A stretch of DNA of 36,411 nucleotides from Deltaproteobacteria bacterium (GTDB lineage: Bacteria; Desulfobacterota_B; Binatia; UBA9968): NCBI GenBank assembly GCA_005879255.1, contig VBKY01000090.1, forward strand, positions 1 to 36,411, given 5' to 3'. How positions within the stretch are numbered: the stretch's first letter is position 1; every line of letters starts with the position of its first letter. The translations under genes and the position numbers were made by a program. Positions 35,385 to 36,411 of this stretch are shown in pieces. The notes beneath the pieces are model-generated. The model saw only the letters and a list, made by a program, of their open reading frames with translations. It made no database searches and had not been told where the DNA came from.

Positions 35385-36411
35385 ATGAAAACTTTGAAAA
35401 CTTTGCGCGTCACATGGTTCGGACTCGTGTGCGTTCTCTTTTGGCTGGTCACAGTCACGCCCGGCACCGCCCATGCCCAATGGACGAGCCTTAGCAACCC
35501 ACTGCCGCCGGGCTTATTAAGCACGTGCCTCCTGCTCACCGATGGGAGCGCCATGTGTCATCAATATAACACAAACCAATGGCGGCGGCTCATTCCGGAC
35601 AACCTTGGGAGCTACGCTAACGGGACGTGGTCTGCCACGGCGCCGATGCCGAACGGAACCGACACCACCGTCGGCTGCACGCCCTCCTGCATATACAGGC
35701 CCCTCTACTACGCCTCTGCCGTTCTGCCCGACGGCCGACTGGTGGTGGTCGGCGGCGAGTACAACAACCTTGTTGCTACCTGGACCAACATCGGTTTTCT
35801 GTACAATCCGGTAACTAACACGTGGTCCACGCAGCTCGTGGTGCCGTTCGGTACCGGCAGCGTCGGCGATATCCAGACGGTGGTACTCGACAACGGCACG
35901 ATGCTCATCGCAAACATCAGCAATACGAACATCGCTGGGTTCGATTCCACGACGCTGACCTTCACAGACCTGAACCCAATCAACAAGCAGGACCGCAACA
36001 ACGAAGAGAACTGGAACATCCTGCCGGACGGCAGGGTGTTGACCGTCGACACTAGGATTGCGAGCGCGTTCGAAATCTACGACCCTGTGTCTAACACATG
36101 GACCCCCGGGACCACCCCGGTCAACCTCGTGGACTGCTGCGGCGCTGCGAACGGCGTCGGCAACTCGCTGGAAGCCGGGCCCGGCGTTCTCCGGCCCGAC
36201 GGCACCCTGGTGTATTTCTCGGGTAATCGAACGGGGCAGAACGCGGTGTACAACACGGTCACCGGGTTATGGACGCACAGCGCGACCATGGACTTCCCTG
36301 TGGCCAGCGGGGCCAATCACTTCGCCGTCGCCGACGGCCCGGCTTCATTGCTGCCCAACGGCAACGTGCTCGTGATGGCGAGCCCCGTTACAAATACAAG
36401 CCCCTTCAACA
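35385..36411 (+). CDS. Secreted kelch / galactose-oxidase-like beta-propeller protein (3' end cut by window)
   Basis: From ATG 35385, with AAGGAG at 35371-35376, the frame stays open to the window edge (342 residues). A signal peptide (MKTLKTLRVTWFGLVCVLFW, cleavage near AHA-Q32) is followed by repeating blades of the kelch/galactose-oxidase type: VLPDGRLVVVGGEYNN, YNPVTNTWSTQ, ILPDGRVLTVDTR, YDPVSNTWTPGTTP, VLRPDGTLVYFSGN, YNTVTGLWTHSATM and LLPNGNVLVMASP. Each pairs a strand of the PDGR-LVVGG kind with a Tyr-x-Pro/Thr...Thr-W element. Such proteins are secreted; some are copper oxidases, but no catalytic Cys-Tyr pair is visible in the part present. Its start follows the repeat cluster. Confidence 0.82.
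   Translation, partial: MKTLKTLRVTWFGLVCVLFWLVTVTPGTAHAQWTSLSNPLPPGLLSTCLLLTDGSAMCHQYNTNQWRRLIPDNLGSYANGTWSATAPMPNGTDTTVGCTPSCIYRPLYYASAVLPDGRLVVVGGEYNNLVATWTNIGFLYNPVTNTWSTQLVVPFGTGSVGDIQTVVLDNGTMLIANISNTNIAGFDSTTLTFTDLNPINKQDRNNEENWNILPDGRVLTVDTRIASAFEIYDPVSNTWTPGTTPVNLVDCCGAANGVGNSLEAGPGVLRPDGTLVYFSGNRTGQNAVYNTVTGLWTHSATMDFPVASGANHFAVADGPASLLPNGNVLVMASPVTNTSPFN

Overview
The window looks like chromosomal DNA of an uncultured, soil- or sediment-type bacterium. The many orphan solute-binding proteins, VOC, amidohydrolase, SDR and acyl-CoA ligase genes, the small ferredoxins and the short palindromic intergenic repeats resemble the former deltaproteobacterial (Desulfobacterota/Binatota-like) lineages. 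That placement is inference from gene style; no rRNA or other phylogenetic marker is present. I see no tRNA, rRNA, CRISPR array, intact transposase or phage module.

Layout. 1-6.2 kb: a VOC protein (cut by the left edge), a deletion remnant plus two tandem full-length TctC-type solute-binding proteins, a convergent iron-type ABC solute-binding protein, an amidohydrolase with a palindrome in its leader, and a three-cysteine ferredoxin. 6.2-10 kb: a decayed accessory stretch with a frameshifted maleate isomerase/Asp-Glu racemase relative, a frameshifted AbiGi-type abortive-infection gene, the truncated and frameshifted nuclease end of a type ISP restriction-modification enzyme, an intact DUF4160/DUF2442 pair, and a two-zinc-site ClpX-finger protein. 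10.2-11.1 kb: a hypothetical protein. 11.1-15.8 kb: a tightly overlapping four-gene operon (tryptophanase-fold PLP lyase, acyl-CoA ligase, two SDRs). 15.9-20.3 kb: a CutA-Nudix fusion, a 5-formyltetrahydrofolate cyclo-ligase relative, hisI-hisG, and a carboxyltransferase (PycB/OadA type) without biotinyl domain. 20.5-22.1 kb: a three-gene operon of a 61-aa membrane protein, a TPR protein and a polyferredoxin. 22.2-23.8 kb: an EutA-type reactivase with no ethanolamine lyase nearby. 24-29.9 kb: DUF4175 giant coiled-coil membrane protein, TPR/gluzincin peptidase and MoxR ATPase. 30.8-34.7 kb: a MASE1-CHASE-PAS histidine kinase (frameshifted), a NarL-type response regulator and a PilZ protein, flanked on both sides by related repeat clusters. 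35.4 kb to the end: the start of a secreted kelch/galactose-oxidase-like propeller.

The most interesting items are the lyase-ligase-SDR-SDR operon, whose lyase keeps the PLP lysine but lacks the active-site tyrosine of tryptophanase and tyrosine phenol-lyase; the CutA-Nudix fusion; the orphan EutA; the membrane protein/TPR/ferredoxin operon; the decayed defence island; and the repeat-flanked sensory block. Four genes carry frameshifts (near 6.92, 7.58, 8.35 and 32.25 kb). Without reads I cannot tell real decay from assembly error, although the type ISP gene is also physically truncated, which a base-call error cannot explain.
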